Positions 33,852 to 43,398 of a DNA stretch of 64,000 nt are shown here, in pieces (within the stretch, counting starts at the first letter, position 1; each line of letters starts with the position of its first letter). The DNA comes from Micromonospora chalcea (lineage in GTDB: Bacteria > Actinomycetota > Actinomycetes > Mycobacteriales > Micromonosporaceae). The position numbers were made by a program, and so were the translations under genes. The stretch lies in NCBI RefSeq assembly GCF_002926165.1, contig NZ_MAGP01000093.1, positions 1 to 64,000 of the forward strand. Reading direction: 5' to 3'. Under the pieces are notes generated by a model. The model did no database searches. It had not been told where the DNA came from and was given only the letters and a program-made list of their open reading frames with translations.

Positions 33852-34774
33852 CGCTCGTCGACGAGCTGAAAGATCGCTTCGGGGTCGAGCCCGTCCTCCG
33901 GGTCATCGGCGTGGCCGTCTCCACCTACTACGGCTGGCTCGCCCGGGCCGCCAACCCGTGCGCCCGGCGACGGGAGGACGCGGGACTGGCGGTGCAGATC
34001 GCGGAGATCCATGACATCTCCGGCGGCACCTACGGCAGTCCGCGGGTGCACGCGATGCTTCGCCGGCAAGGCCGGCACGTGGGCCGCAAGCGGGTCGAGC
34101 GGTTGATGCGCGACGCCGGCCTGCAGGGCGCGTTCCTGCGCAAGAAGTGGCGCATCCCGTCGACGCGGTCGAACCCGAAGGCGACACCGGCGCCGGACCT
34201 GGTCAACCGGCAGTTCACCGCCGCGGCGCCGAACCGGTTGTGGGTCGCTGACGCCACCCGCATCCCCTGCGGCGAGGGCGTGTTCTGGCTGGCAGCGGTG
34301 CGGGATGTGTTCTCCAACCGCATCGTGGGCTGGCGGTGCTCCGACCGCTGCGACACCGACCTGATCCTCGGCGCCCTGGGATACGGCATCTGGTCCCGCC
34401 ACGTCCGCGACGGTCAACTGATCCACCACTCCGACCGCGGGTCGAACTACACGTCGTTCCGCTTCGCGCAACGCCTGGCCGACAACGGGATCCTGCCCTC
34501 GATGGGGTCGGTCGGCGACTCGTTCGACAACGCCCTGATGGAGAACTTCTGGTCGACGTTGAAGATCGAACTGGTCTACCGCAACTCATGGCGCACCCGC
34601 GACGAGGCCGAGAACGCGATCTTCAGCTACATCGACGGCTGGTACAACACCCGCCGCATCCAAAAAGACCTCGGCTGGCGATCTCCAGACGAGTACGAAA
34701 CCGCCTGGCACACCCACCAGGCCCGACAGCACGAGACGACTATCGTTCAGCCTGAGCCCACCGGCGCCAGGTAA
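33848..34774 (+). CDS. IS3-family OrfB transposase
   Basis: 308 residues in the rve integrase fold. HTH_21-like N-terminus (GGTYGSPRVHAML) and the DDE triad: LWVADATRIP (first Asp), LIHHSDRGSNYTS (second Asp), DNALMENFWSTLKIEL (Glu). The tail FSYIDGWYNTRRIQKDLGWRSPDEYE is canonical. Complete and apparently active; it may be produced mainly as an OrfAB fusion by frameshifting. Confidence 0.95.
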   Translation: MTLVDELKDRFGVEPVLRVIGVAVSTYYGWLARAANPCARRREDAGLAVQIAEIHDISGGTYGSPRVHAMLRRQGRHVGRKRVERLMRDAGLQGAFLRKKWRIPSTRSNPKATPAPDLVNRQFTAAAPNRLWVADATRIPCGEGVFWLAAVRDVFSNRIVGWRCSDRCDTDLILGALGYGIWSRHVRDGQLIHHSDRGSNYTSFRFAQRLADNGILPSMGSVGDSFDNALMENFWSTLKIELVYRNSWRTRDEAENAIFSYIDGWYNTRRIQKDLGWRSPDEYETAWHTHQARQHETTIVQPEPTGAR

Positions 34775-34942
34775 TCAACCCTCCGGCAAACCGGGGGAAC
34801 CTCAAGGTGACACGGTAGCGACCGGGTGCGACAGTCACCCTCCACCACGGCGCCGACCCTCGATCCTTTCGGGTGACAACGCCCGGACCTGCGCTCGGTG
34901 ATAGCAGCCAGAGTGTCGGGGGTGGGCAGTAACGTGCCGGGC

Positions 34943-35890
34943 ATGTCCGCGTTGACGTCCGAAATCAAGGACCGCAACAGCCCGGTGGCGCAGTGGCTGA
35001 GCGCCACGTTCCCCCACTACAAGGAGATCCAGACGAGTTTCCGGACCGGCGCCGGTTCTGCCCTGGTATTGCCGAGCAAGCAGGTGAATCCCGGTACGCA
35101 GGGCGCGGCGATCGACTTCTGGCTCCGGATGGTCGTCGACCCCCACCCGTCGATCGACCTACCCCTGGCTGGGTTGCTGTCACGGCGCGCTCCATGTCTG
35201 CGAGCCGGCGCGGAGTTGCTGCGCGAGCTAGCCGGCGGGCAGATCATTAAGGGTGCCGGAACCGGCAAGGTGGAGCTGCGGATGTGCCCGGCCGAGTTCA
35301 CCGATCGCAGTGACCAGTGGTGGGCTCGGGTCTGCTACGCGCTCGCTCTGCTCGTCGAGCTGTACCGGGCGCCGTCGGTCGAGCGGTCCCGTCTGATGAG
35401 GTTAAGCCCTGCTAGCGGAGCCGGGGACCTGCTCGGGCTGACCAACGATGACGAGGTCGCCGACCTGATCGCCATGCGGGACCTAGCCCTCAAGCGGCTG
35501 CGGCCTGCCCTACCTCCCGGGCCGGTGGCCACCGGAATGACATTCGACGGCAGCGCAGACCTCAACGCCGACGCAGACCTCATCGCCGGCGGGATGCTCA
35601 TCGACTTCAAGGCCGGCCAGGGCGGCAGCCTTCGCGCCGACGGCACCCGCGCCGCGCAGCTGGCCCGTACCGACCTTTACCAACTGCTCGGCTATGCCCT
35701 GATGGACTACTCCGACGCCTACCGCCTGCAAGCCGTGGCCATCTACGCCGTCCGGTTCGGCTACCTCGCCGCCTGGCCTCTCGATGAGCTCTGCGCCCAG
35801 ATGGCCGGCCACCCGGTCAATTTCACTGCCCTGCGCCGCGATTTCGCCCATGTGCTGCGCGTACAACTCTCCACCCAGCGCACCCGGTAA
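34943..35890 (+). CDS. PD-(D/E)XK-like nuclease protein of the defence island
   Basis: 315 residues from ATG at 34943 (an in-frame GTG at 34898 would add 15). A helical N-terminal half is followed at ~210-245 by GMTFDGSADLNADADLIAGGMLIDFKAGQ, where D...DLIAGGMLIDFK fits the D-(x)n-(D/E)xK core of PD-(D/E)XK nucleases (Cas4/RecB-like folds). The C-terminus (TDLYQLLGYALMDYSDAYRLQAVAIYAVRFG) resembles the helix and strand that follow this motif in RecB-type nucleases. Prediction only, no family name assigned. It points toward the HerA-NurA cassette, 215 bp away from the NurA stop, tail to tail. Confidence 0.6.
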   Translation: MSALTSEIKDRNSPVAQWLSATFPHYKEIQTSFRTGAGSALVLPSKQVNPGTQGAAIDFWLRMVVDPHPSIDLPLAGLLSRRAPCLRAGAELLRELAGGQIIKGAGTGKVELRMCPAEFTDRSDQWWARVCYALALLVELYRAPSVERSRLMRLSPASGAGDLLGLTNDDEVADLIAMRDLALKRLRPALPPGPVATGMTFDGSADLNADADLIAGGMLIDFKAGQGGSLRADGTRAAQLARTDLYQLLGYALMDYSDAYRLQAVAIYAVRFGYLAAWPLDELCAQMAGHPVNFTALRRDFAHVLRVQLSTQRTR

Positions 35891-36105
35891 CACCGGGACG
35901 TACTGCACAAGGGCATCGCGTCAGGCGGGCCGGCCCTGCGCGGGGCCGAGGCGGATCGGGCTGCACAGTTTTCTGCGGCCCCGGCAGGGCACCAACCTGC
36001 GCATCGCCGCCCGGGGCGGTGGCCGGTGACATGTCCCTCCTCACGAGAGATGTTGGATTCAAGCCGGGTGCGGGCCACGCTCTGCCCGCCAGAGTGCTTG
36101 CGCGT

Positions 36106-37530
36106 CTAGTTGCCGATAGGCTTGCCGATGGCTCGTTCGGTGAGGATCCGTAGCACCCGCTCGGCGTTAGCGAGCGGGTAGGCGGCCCAGTGATGTGCGA
36201 GCGACACTGGGATAACTGCGTCGTCGTACAGGCGTGTTCCGACGTTGTCTAGTAGGTCGAACGTGCGGCCCAGGGTGGGGAAGCGGTCCAGGCCGCTCGG
36301 GTCCTCGGTGCGGCTCCTGCCATACGCCGTGCCTGATGCGGGTGGCACCGTAATGACCAGGAGTTGGCCGTCGCTGGCGTGATAGAAGAGCTTGCGTCCG
36401 AAGTAGGTCTCGGTGAGGCTTTTCACGCGGAGCCGCTCGGCCATGTACTTGTCGTCGAGACGCATCAGGTGCCGGCGCGGGACGAACCGCTGAATACCGT
36501 GAAGGTGTTCGACCGGATAGCCGCTCTTGGCGATTCCGAATACCAGGGGTGGCTCCAGCCCGTTCTGTTGGCAGCGTGCCCACAGCGCCTGCCAGGCGCC
36601 CAGGATGCCCTTGTGGAACGGTGCGGGCTGACCGAACAGCGCCAGATCGCCATCACAGATGAAGGCCGTCTGCTGCAGCAGCTTCGGCGAGAGCTCCTCG
36701 AAGCTCATCGCCACGCCGAGCAGGACGAGGTGCTCGATCATGTCGCGGGTGCGCCCGAGACACTCACCGTTACTGGCATCCGGTTGGAACGCTTCCCAGA
36801 TTCGAAGGGCGTCGGTCGGCCACAGCGCAGTGCCGCACGCCGGGCATGCGGTCTCTGCCTTGACCGACACACTGATGCCGGCGAAGTCCCGCCCAGGCTT
36901 GTGGAGGGTGCACTTTTCATTCGGGCACTTGGAGAGCAGAAGTTCGCCCGCCTCCGCTGCGGCGGCATCCGCTGCTTCCCCGTATTTCTGCGTCTCGCAC
37001 AAAAGGTCCAGGAGGGATCGCCGTTGGATCTGGGTTGATGCGAACAAGTCGAACGTCTCGGCCCGGAACGCCTGCACGGGGTCCTTGTAGATTTCGTGCT
37101 CGAGGTAGGAGCCAGGGAGGAAGCCCGAGACCACCGACGCCTCAATGGCATCGGCGATGCGCGCGGGGTCCACGAAGTGCCCTGGCTGGTTCTGCATGTG
37201 CTGCAAGTCGATGAACACACCGGCGATCTGCAGGTACAGCACTCGCGTCGACGGATACCGTTCGAATGCCTCCTGATCCTCGTGTCCCGAGCCGTCTACG
37301 CAGACGACGTAGCGGATCGCGGGCGCGCCGGTCTGAGGGAGGTCGTCGGCGGAGCTGACGCGCTCCTCGATCATGGAGGCATCGAATGCGTTCTCGGGCT
37401 TGTGGTAACGAGCGAGACGTTCCTGGATGAGAGGGTTGTTCGAGGTGGGCAGGTGTCCCAAGCGCGAGGCCATCTCGAACCTGACGGTGCCGCGCGGGCT
37501 ACGGCTGCTGTAGGGCATAGTCGTCAGCAC
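36106..37530 (-). CDS. NurA-like nuclease partner of HerA
   Basis: 474 residues, ATG at 37530, overlapping the HerA-like stop by 7 nt. NurA hallmarks: VVCVDGSGHEDQEAFE (~73-88) with the metal-binding Asp, and FICDGDLALFGQPAPFH (~288), plus a late HASDGQLLVITVPP. The middle contains a probable zinc site: CPNEKCTLH and CPACG (~203-235). NurA is a 5'-3' DNA nuclease that works with the HerA translocase in DNA end processing; bacterial pairs of this type occur in defence loci. Family assignment rests on motifs plus the HerA neighbour. Confidence 0.78.
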   Translation of the reverse strand: MLTTMPYSSRSPRGTVRFEMASRLGHLPTSNNPLIQERLARYHKPENAFDASMIEERVSSADDLPQTGAPAIRYVVCVDGSGHEDQEAFERYPSTRVLYLQIAGVFIDLQHMQNQPGHFVDPARIADAIEASVVSGFLPGSYLEHEIYKDPVQAFRAETFDLFASTQIQRRSLLDLLCETQKYGEAADAAAAEAGELLLSKCPNEKCTLHKPGRDFAGISVSVKAETACPACGTALWPTDALRIWEAFQPDASNGECLGRTRDMIEHLVLLGVAMSFEELSPKLLQQTAFICDGDLALFGQPAPFHKGILGAWQALWARCQQNGLEPPLVFGIAKSGYPVEHLHGIQRFVPRRHLMRLDDKYMAERLRVKSLTETYFGRKLFYHASDGQLLVITVPPASGTAYGRSRTEDPSGLDRFPTLGRTFDLLDNVGTRLYDDAVIPVSLAHHWAAYPLANAERVLRILTERAIGKPIGN

Positions 37531-39800
37531 CCCTCGAACAGCGTGGCCGGCGGTGGGGGGAATTTACTGTCATAGATCGCATCCGGGTCCGGGCAGTCGG
37601 CGAAGTCGTCGTCGCTGGCCTGCTCGGGTGCGAAGTCCTGGCTCGGGTCGGTCGGCGCGAGCCCACACTGCGCGCGGATGGAGTTCACCATCGCGAGGTC
37701 AAACTTGGCAACCTGAACCGGAAGCGTGTAGGGCGAGGAGTCGGTGCGCAGCCGGACGAACCCGCGGTCGTCGGCGGTGAGGATTTGGTCGGCGTAGTCC
37801 CGGAAGTCGTAATACTTGGAGAGCTTGTCCGCCTCCGCAGCGTTGTTCATATACGCGCAGACCCAGTTCGCCGTGTTGGACAGGATCATGGCGTCGACGC
37901 TGGAGACCTCCTGCGTCGCGTAGATCATACCGATCTTGTACTTTGCGGCTTCCTTGGCGAGCCGCACGTAGGGATCGGCGCTGTCGGTCGCCTTGTTGAA
38001 CTTGTCGCGGTGGAGGAGGCGATGCGCCTCTTCCAGGAAGATCTGCATCGGCCGCGGGGGCAGGCCATTCCGGAATCTCCTCGATGCCCGCCCGAGGATC
38101 TCCCTTACCACCAGCTCGGCGCAGGTCTGGAGAACCTGTTCCGATCCACGGGAAAGATCGACGATAACCAGCCGTCCGCGCGCGAGGTCGCCATAGATCG
38201 ACGGGGCGAAGTCCGTGGTGGCCTCGGCCGAGTGATAGTCGTTCATCGGGCGGAGGATCTTCCAACCGCTGGCCGACCCCGTCGGTGAGAGCATCCCGAC
38301 CAGCCCATCCACTGCCGGGTCGCCGCTGCCGCCCGAGCTCTGATCAGAGAACCACAGCTTGACGGCTTCGGCGTTCGCGGCCGCTGCACTGCTTGAGCCC
38401 TTCTTGCTGGCAGCGGCCTTAGCGATCGCGGCAGCTTCCTTGGCGATGATCTCGCACGCTGCAACGAGCTGCGCACCGTTCGGATTAAGGTGAGTTCCTT
38501 TGATCGTGGTGTTCAGGCCACGCACGCTCTGCAACAGAGTGCGGGTGTCTTGGTTGACCGGCAACGGGCAGGTCCAGCTGCGGCCGGGCTTGAGGCCAGC
38601 CTTAATAAGGATCGCGAAGTACATGGCACGAACAGCTTCGAGACGCCGCTTGTCGCCGTAGTCCTCTACGTCATCGGGGGACCGCGACGGGTCGGCAGAC
38701 AGGAAGTTGCGGACATAGTGCTTGTTCTCGTCCACGGCCAGGAACGTACTGATCAAGCCCCAGGACCCGTCGATCTGAGCAGGGTCAAAGAAGTTCAGCG
38801 ACAAGGGGCGGATGCCGCGGTCGCGCTCGGCGGAGGTGGCACCGAGCCGGTAGATCCGGACGTTGTCGCCCAACTGCGACAATGCGGTCCCGTCCTGGCG
38901 ATTGGCATAGGCGTATTCGCCTGCGGGGTCGAAGATCAGCTGCCCGACTCGGGTGCCAGTCTTGTGCGCGTAGAGGTGAACCGCGGAGGCGAGCACCTTC
39001 ATGGTGTTCGACTTGCCTGCACGAGTCATGCCGAAGACGGCGGTCTTGTGGGCGACGAAGTCCTTGGGACGAACCTGCACGGCGACCTCAGTGGACTTGC
39101 CGTCCTGCTTGGCGACATTCTCCCTGCGCCTGGCCGACGAGTACCGGAGGGTGCCGATCACCATGGTGGCGTCGGTGTCGGGCAGGTCGGCGTTCGGGGC
39201 GTCGTCGCCGTGCTGCTCCTCAAGCCGTTCACCCATGGGAAGCTCAACGTGGTCAACAACCAGCTGGAGGCTGCCGCCGTAGGGCTTGGCGACCATGTAA
39301 CCAGCGGCCGCATAGACGGCATCCACGTCCTTGCCGAAGACTAGGTTGCCGGCTTGATCCTCAACGAAGGTTCCCAGCACCCGACAGCGGAAGGCGGCCT
39401 GCTGCATCATCGCCCGGGTGAGATGGTCGGTCCCGGGAGAGGCGTCCTCAGCCTCGCGATAATGGTTCGTGATCGCACGATCCGTATCCTCCGCCCGCAG
39501 GTGCACCAGGTCGGCCTGATTCGGCAGGTGTGTCTCGCGAACCACGCGAAGCAGAATGATGCCGCGATCGGCGGGGTCGACGTCGGCTGCGGCCTTCGGT
39601 TCGTCGAGGCCACGTGGGAAGGCCAGCAGTAGGCAGTGCTGTGGCACGCCCTGAGCCCTGGCAAGCCAGGAGTCGTTCGTCAGAACGCTCGCCTCATGGT
39701 AGCCAAGATCAAAGACCCCGCCGATCTTCGTCGAGTGCCGCAGTAGCCGGTGAAGGACTGACTCCTCGGCTGCGGCGTGTCCGCCGAGCATGAATCCCAT
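37524..39800 (-). CDS. HerA-like DNA translocase ATPase
   Basis: 758 residues. The N-terminal ~200 residues include a beta-barrel-like HAS segment. The core has Walker A VFGMTRAGKSNTMK (~260), LIFDPAGEYAYAN, a Walker B variant QIFLEEAHRLLHR (~585) and GMIYATQEVSSVDAMILSNT, typical of the HerA/DUF87-FtsK superfamily. The product should form a hexameric ring that pumps DNA and activates NurA. It overlaps NurA, so the two are co-translated; the Dam-like gene lies 94 bp upstream in the same direction. Confidence 0.88.
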   Translation of the reverse strand: MGFMLGGHAAAEESVLHRLLRHSTKIGGVFDLGYHEASVLTNDSWLARAQGVPQHCLLLAFPRGLDEPKAAADVDPADRGIILLRVVRETHLPNQADLVHLRAEDTDRAITNHYREAEDASPGTDHLTRAMMQQAAFRCRVLGTFVEDQAGNLVFGKDVDAVYAAAGYMVAKPYGGSLQLVVDHVELPMGERLEEQHGDDAPNADLPDTDATMVIGTLRYSSARRRENVAKQDGKSTEVAVQVRPKDFVAHKTAVFGMTRAGKSNTMKVLASAVHLYAHKTGTRVGQLIFDPAGEYAYANRQDGTALSQLGDNVRIYRLGATSAERDRGIRPLSLNFFDPAQIDGSWGLISTFLAVDENKHYVRNFLSADPSRSPDDVEDYGDKRRLEAVRAMYFAILIKAGLKPGRSWTCPLPVNQDTRTLLQSVRGLNTTIKGTHLNPNGAQLVAACEIIAKEAAAIAKAAASKKGSSSAAAANAEAVKLWFSDQSSGGSGDPAVDGLVGMLSPTGSASGWKILRPMNDYHSAEATTDFAPSIYGDLARGRLVIVDLSRGSEQVLQTCAELVVREILGRASRRFRNGLPPRPMQIFLEEAHRLLHRDKFNKATDSADPYVRLAKEAAKYKIGMIYATQEVSSVDAMILSNTANWVCAYMNNAAEADKLSKYYDFRDYADQILTADDRGFVRLRTDSSPYTLPVQVAKFDLAMVNSIRAQCGLAPTDPSQDFAPEQASDDDFADCPDPDAIYDSKFPPPPATLFEGC

Positions 39801-39894
39801 GTCGCTGGTCCGCCTCTGGTTACGGGAGTGATAGACCGGATGCGGAAACCATCATGCACGATGGGCGCGACAACATGAAGGCCGAGACGAGCGG

Positions 39895-40995
39895 TCAGTC
39901 CATATGGCTCTCCGTCGAACCGATCCCTAAGTCTACCTGCCGGCAGGCGTCGCAACCCGGATGCCCGAGAGCGTGATACGCCTTCGAGCTTTGGATGTCA
40001 AGGAAGTTGGTGACCAGCAACTCCTCCCGCTGTGGACGCTTGCCCTTTCCTTCCGCCGTCGGCTTCAGTCCGGCGGCGGAGTATCGGTGTCGCGCGTGGA
40101 GCACGTGGCGGCCCTCCTGTCCTGGACGATACAGCTCGCGGGCGAGGGGGTTGTCGTCATAGGACAGTAGCCAGCGAAAGCTTGAAGCGCTCTCCAAAGT
40201 GCTCGCCAAAGAGCGGTGCTGGTCCTTGCCAAAGGACCACGGATACAGAAATTCCGCCTTCTCGATGTAAGGGGGGTCGAGGTAAACTACAATCTCGTCG
40301 CGGGTAAGGCGCTCGCCGTGTTCGCGCTCAACTCGACTGAGCGTGTCCCGCCAGTCCGAGTCCCACACGTCCAGAATTCGACCGGTGTTCCCCAGTTCGC
40401 CGATCGCTCGTAGGCGAGCCGCTAAACCCTCCTTATTGAAACGGCAATCAATCTTATAGTTGGTGTGCTCGGTCTGCTTCTTTCCGCCGATAGGGCCGGC
40501 CCGGCCATGGAGGATTCCCGAGAATGTAGTGCGATTAAGAAAAAGGCATTTAAGTGCCCTGTCCCGCCGTCCGCGAGGCTCAAACATGCGGAACCATTCC
40601 CACTTTGCCACGGTGACTTCAACCTCGAGCATGCGGTTGATCAGCCACCCTGTATCAAACGCGGCGGTGTACCAGAATGAGGAAACAAGATCGTCGGTGT
40701 CGGCAAGGATCGCTCGCTCGACAACGCCCGTGCCAACCAAGCGGAGCGCCGTGCTAGCACCTCCGCAGAACGGCTCGACGAAAAGTCGTGGCGGGGGAAT
40801 GTTTCCCTTAATGATTTGTTCGATGATTGGAACGAGTTGACGTTTCGCGCCAGGATAGCGAAGCGGACTGACAACGGACTTGCTGAATGCCGACGGATCA
40901 CTGATGGCATCCGGCTTGCCGTGCATTGCGTCTGGCTCCCACGGCTTCCGACGGACCGTGTTCTTCACTGGTGTGCCGTCAAGCTGCTGCGACAC
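39895..40995 (-). CDS. D12-class DNA adenine methylase
   Basis: 366 residues, GTG at 40995. Motifs in Dam order: PLRYPGAKRQLVP (~44) and FVEPFCGGASTALRL (~72), the SAM site; ALKCLFLNRTTFSG in the middle; catalytic VVYLDPPYIEKAEFLYPW (~237). This is the GATC-type D12 methylase family. The 5' part of the gene (40400-40995) is less GC-rich than the neighbouring DNA, a sign of separate acquisition. With HerA-NurA downstream, self-DNA modification plus a translocase-nuclease is a credible restriction logic. Confidence 0.88.
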   Translation of the reverse strand: MSQQLDGTPVKNTVRRKPWEPDAMHGKPDAISDPSAFSKSVVSPLRYPGAKRQLVPIIEQIIKGNIPPPRLFVEPFCGGASTALRLVGTGVVERAILADTDDLVSSFWYTAAFDTGWLINRMLEVEVTVAKWEWFRMFEPRGRRDRALKCLFLNRTTFSGILHGRAGPIGGKKQTEHTNYKIDCRFNKEGLAARLRAIGELGNTGRILDVWDSDWRDTLSRVEREHGERLTRDEIVVYLDPPYIEKAEFLYPWSFGKDQHRSLASTLESASSFRWLLSYDDNPLARELYRPGQEGRHVLHARHRYSAAGLKPTAEGKGKRPQREELLVTNFLDIQSSKAYHALGHPGCDACRQVDLGIGSTESHMD

Positions 40996-41576
40996 GGCAC
41001 CCCGCTTCCTGTCGAGCCGACAAACGTGACGCCAAGGCTAGCGTCCCCTGCGCTACGTACGCATACGCCCCCACGTATGGCGGCTGGCCTGCCGAGATGC
41101 GGGTCGTAGGTAAGCAGGTGATGTCCACCGACTGGCGCCCGGCACCCGGCGTGGGGAAGCAAGAGGCGATGGCGGCGCGGCGGACGACCGGGACGTCGTT
41201 GTAGTAAGAAGATCGAAACGGCGTCTTGGCGCATGCTCCGACCAGCCACTTTGCGCTGCTGCTGGAAGGACGGCTCGCAGGTTGATGCAGGCGATGGCGC
41301 GGCGGCTCGGCCAGGTAATCCGGGGTTGCAGTAGTTGAAGGCGCCTCAACATGGAGCACCATGACGGTGCGATGGGACGGGCTGGCTCGCCGGGCAGTGC
41401 TGCACTTCAGCCGGCGACGACCCGGTGTCGGCGTGCAGGTCCGTACGGGCCGGTACTGGCAGCCAAGGTGAGTGGCGAACAGAGCGATCGGCAAGGTTGC
41501 GGGGGAGTGGACGGTGCTTCCTCGGCCGCAGAACTTGTCTCAACGATCCCGAAACCTGGGCGTATAGACTTGATCC
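40996..41576. other. Intergenic region upstream of Dam and DUF3644 genes
   Basis: About 580 bp, divergent promoters expected for the leftward Dam operon and rightward DUF3644 gene. Frames on both strands are shadows with poor composition. No repeat or RNA gene was recognised. Confidence 0.35.
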
Positions 41577-42635
41577 ATGGCACCGCGCCCTCGATGGCAC
41601 CACACTCTAAAGGCGGCACAGGCTGAAGCCCTGACTGCTGTGGAAATCTACAACAGTCCCACGTCCCTCAGACCACTTGAGGGCTTCCTTGTGCATATGC
41701 ACGTCGCGTGGCTCTACCTGCTTCATGCCGGCTTTGATAAATCGAAGATTCCCTATCACTATAAAGACCCAAAAACGGGACGATATGTTAAAATTGATGG
41801 CGATAGGAAGAGTTGGGAGCTCCAAAAGTGTGTTGAGCATCGATGGCCGTCCGCCAAAGATCCGGTTCGGCAAAATCTCGAACTGACAGTCCAGCTGCGC
41901 AACAAGATCGAGCATCGCTTTGAGCGGGGCCTGATGGTTGCCGCTTCTGGCTTCGCGCAAGCCCTGATCATGAATTTCGAGGCGGAGATTGCCGGCAGCT
42001 TCGGAAGCCCCTATTCGATAGCGGACAGGGTTCACATACCAGTGGCATTGAGCACCTTCTCCCGAGATGGCGCGGCAGCACTAGCTAGTTCTCAGCTTCT
42101 GCTACCGAAGCGCCTCCGCGACTTCTTTATAGACTATAGGGCGAATCTTGACGAGGATGTACTGAACGATCAGGCATTCGAGCTTCGTATCGAGATCGTG
42201 CAGAAGAGATCACCCAAGACTGAGGCTGATTTGGCAGTCTCATTCGTCCGCGAGGATGCTTTGACACCTGAAGAGCTTAATGCATACCGAGAGCTTGAAC
42301 GTGTTGGTCGAGTGATTCTACGCGATAAGGATCGAGATGTTGCGAACTTGGGCTGGATGAAGCCTTCGATTGCCTCTGTTGCTATCCAGAAGGGGCTTGG
42401 TGTGCGTTTTAGTGCTTCTGCCGAGTTCCCGCGTGCTTGGAAGCACTATAAGGTCAGGCCGGCTAGAAGTGTGACCGGTAAGCGTCGAAACAAGACGGAT
42501 CCCGAATATTGCCGCTACGATGAAGCACACGACGATTACCTTTACTCTCAAAGATACGTAGACTTCGTTATCGCCGAGTTGGGGGAGGCTGCAGCCTTTG
42601 AAGCGGTGATTGGGTGGGCTCCGAAGTCCCTGTGA
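41577..42635 (+). CDS. DUF3644 protein with HEPN-like RNase motif
   Basis: 352 residues, ATG at 41577. Residues ~10-180 fit DUF3644: HTLKAAQAEALTAVEIYNSPTS, GFLVHMHVAWLYLLHAGF, KDPKTGRYVKIDGDRKSWEL and LTVQLRNKIEHRF. RNKIEH (~108) matches the R-x4-H motif of HEPN ribonucleases, so abortive-infection-type RNA cleavage is possible. The C-terminal third includes an arginine-rich RPARSVTGKRRNKTDPEYC region. Codon usage is visibly less GC-biased than neighbours, implying transfer. Next to Dam-HerA-NurA but divergent. Confidence 0.75.
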   Translation: MAPRPRWHHTLKAAQAEALTAVEIYNSPTSLRPLEGFLVHMHVAWLYLLHAGFDKSKIPYHYKDPKTGRYVKIDGDRKSWELQKCVEHRWPSAKDPVRQNLELTVQLRNKIEHRFERGLMVAASGFAQALIMNFEAEIAGSFGSPYSIADRVHIPVALSTFSRDGAAALASSQLLLPKRLRDFFIDYRANLDEDVLNDQAFELRIEIVQKRSPKTEADLAVSFVREDALTPEELNAYRELERVGRVILRDKDRDVANLGWMKPSIASVAIQKGLGVRFSASAEFPRAWKHYKVRPARSVTGKRRNKTDPEYCRYDEAHDDYLYSQRYVDFVIAELGEAAAFEAVIGWAPKSL

Positions 42636-42769
42636 CTATTGTGCGGGGTTGAGGGCGATATGGGTGTCAAAGCAACCTGAATGCTGAACATCGTGTTCCG
42701 GTTGAAAAACTGACCACCCTTGACCTCTTCAATCTTCAGTCGTTGGTCTTGGTGGCCGCAGGGTCACGG

Positions 42770-42890
42770 CCGAGGTCGCCGTCCTTGAGTCGATAGCTGT
42801 CGCTCTTGAGGGAGATGACTTGTGTGGTAAACGAGGCGGTCGATCATGGCGGCGACGACGACGTGGTCGCCGAAGACTTCGCACACAGGT
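42770..42890 (-). pseudogene. IS21-family IstB remnant
   Basis: Leftward reading gives EVFGDHVVVAAMIDRLVYHT then, after a one-base shift, VISLKSDSYRLKDGDL, the conserved tail of IstB helper ATPases. Only ~40 residues remain. Evidence of an older IS21-type insertion now decayed. Confidence 0.65.
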
Positions 42891-42897
42891 AGACGCA

Positions 42898-43225
42898 GTG
42901 GCGCGCTGCACCCTCGTGGTCATGGCGATGGTGCTGGCCGCCTTCCTGGTCTTGTTCCTGGCGCACGAGACCCGCCAGATGCTGACCTCGATCGTCATCT
43001 CCGTCTTCCTTCCCCGCCGTCGCGTTGCGGAGACCCCTACGCAGTGGCGGCTCACCTGGTGCGAGCGACTGGCTGGCCACGCTGCTGATCCTCGTCGTGG
43101 TGTTCTGGCTGCTCGTGAAGCTGGTGACCCTGTTCGTGGTGCCGTCCGGCGAGAGCGCCCACGTGGTCGCCGACGTCGCTAAGATCGTCGAGGGCGCCCG
43201 GCCGGTCCCGGTGGGCAACCTGTGA
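42898..43225 (+). pseudogene. Small two-helix membrane protein, frameshifted
   Basis: GTG at 42898 opens VARCTLVVMAMVLAAFLVLFLAHETRQM; the reading then continues in another frame from ~43060 as DWLATLLILVVVFWLLVKLVTLFVV and PSGESAHVVADVAKIVEGARPVPVGNL, ending at 43225. Two clear membrane helices in different frames suggest a single gene broken by an indel near 43055. Family unknown. Confidence 0.45.
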
Positions 43226-43398
43226 AGACCACCCCACCGCTCAACAAGCTGTTAGCCCTGACTATCGGTGCCGCTTCACCAGCCGCCGCTCGTGGTGATG
43301 TATCCGCCCATCACGTTGTCGACGTCGGCAGCCCGCACGGCGCAGACATTGAGGTGCGAGACGATCAATCTCGCGGTGGCACCGGCCGAACGGCCGCG

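Larger units (their letters stand above)
33476..34804 (+). mobile_element. IS3-family insertion sequence with 3-bp target duplication
   Basis: A 1329-bp element with 15-bp terminal inverted repeats (TGAGGTTCCCCCGGT at 33476-33490 and its complement at 34790-34804). It is flanked by AGG on both sides (33473-33475 and 34805-34807), a 3-bp target duplication typical of IS3. It carries orfA and orfB with a T6 slippery run between them. A truncated relative lies at 61630-62024. Looks complete and recently active. Confidence 0.95.

Noticed and set aside
40979..41494. Leftward 171-residue frame upstream of Dam
   Set aside because: Poor composition, no ribosome-binding site and no domain; the stretch is better read as a promoter region.
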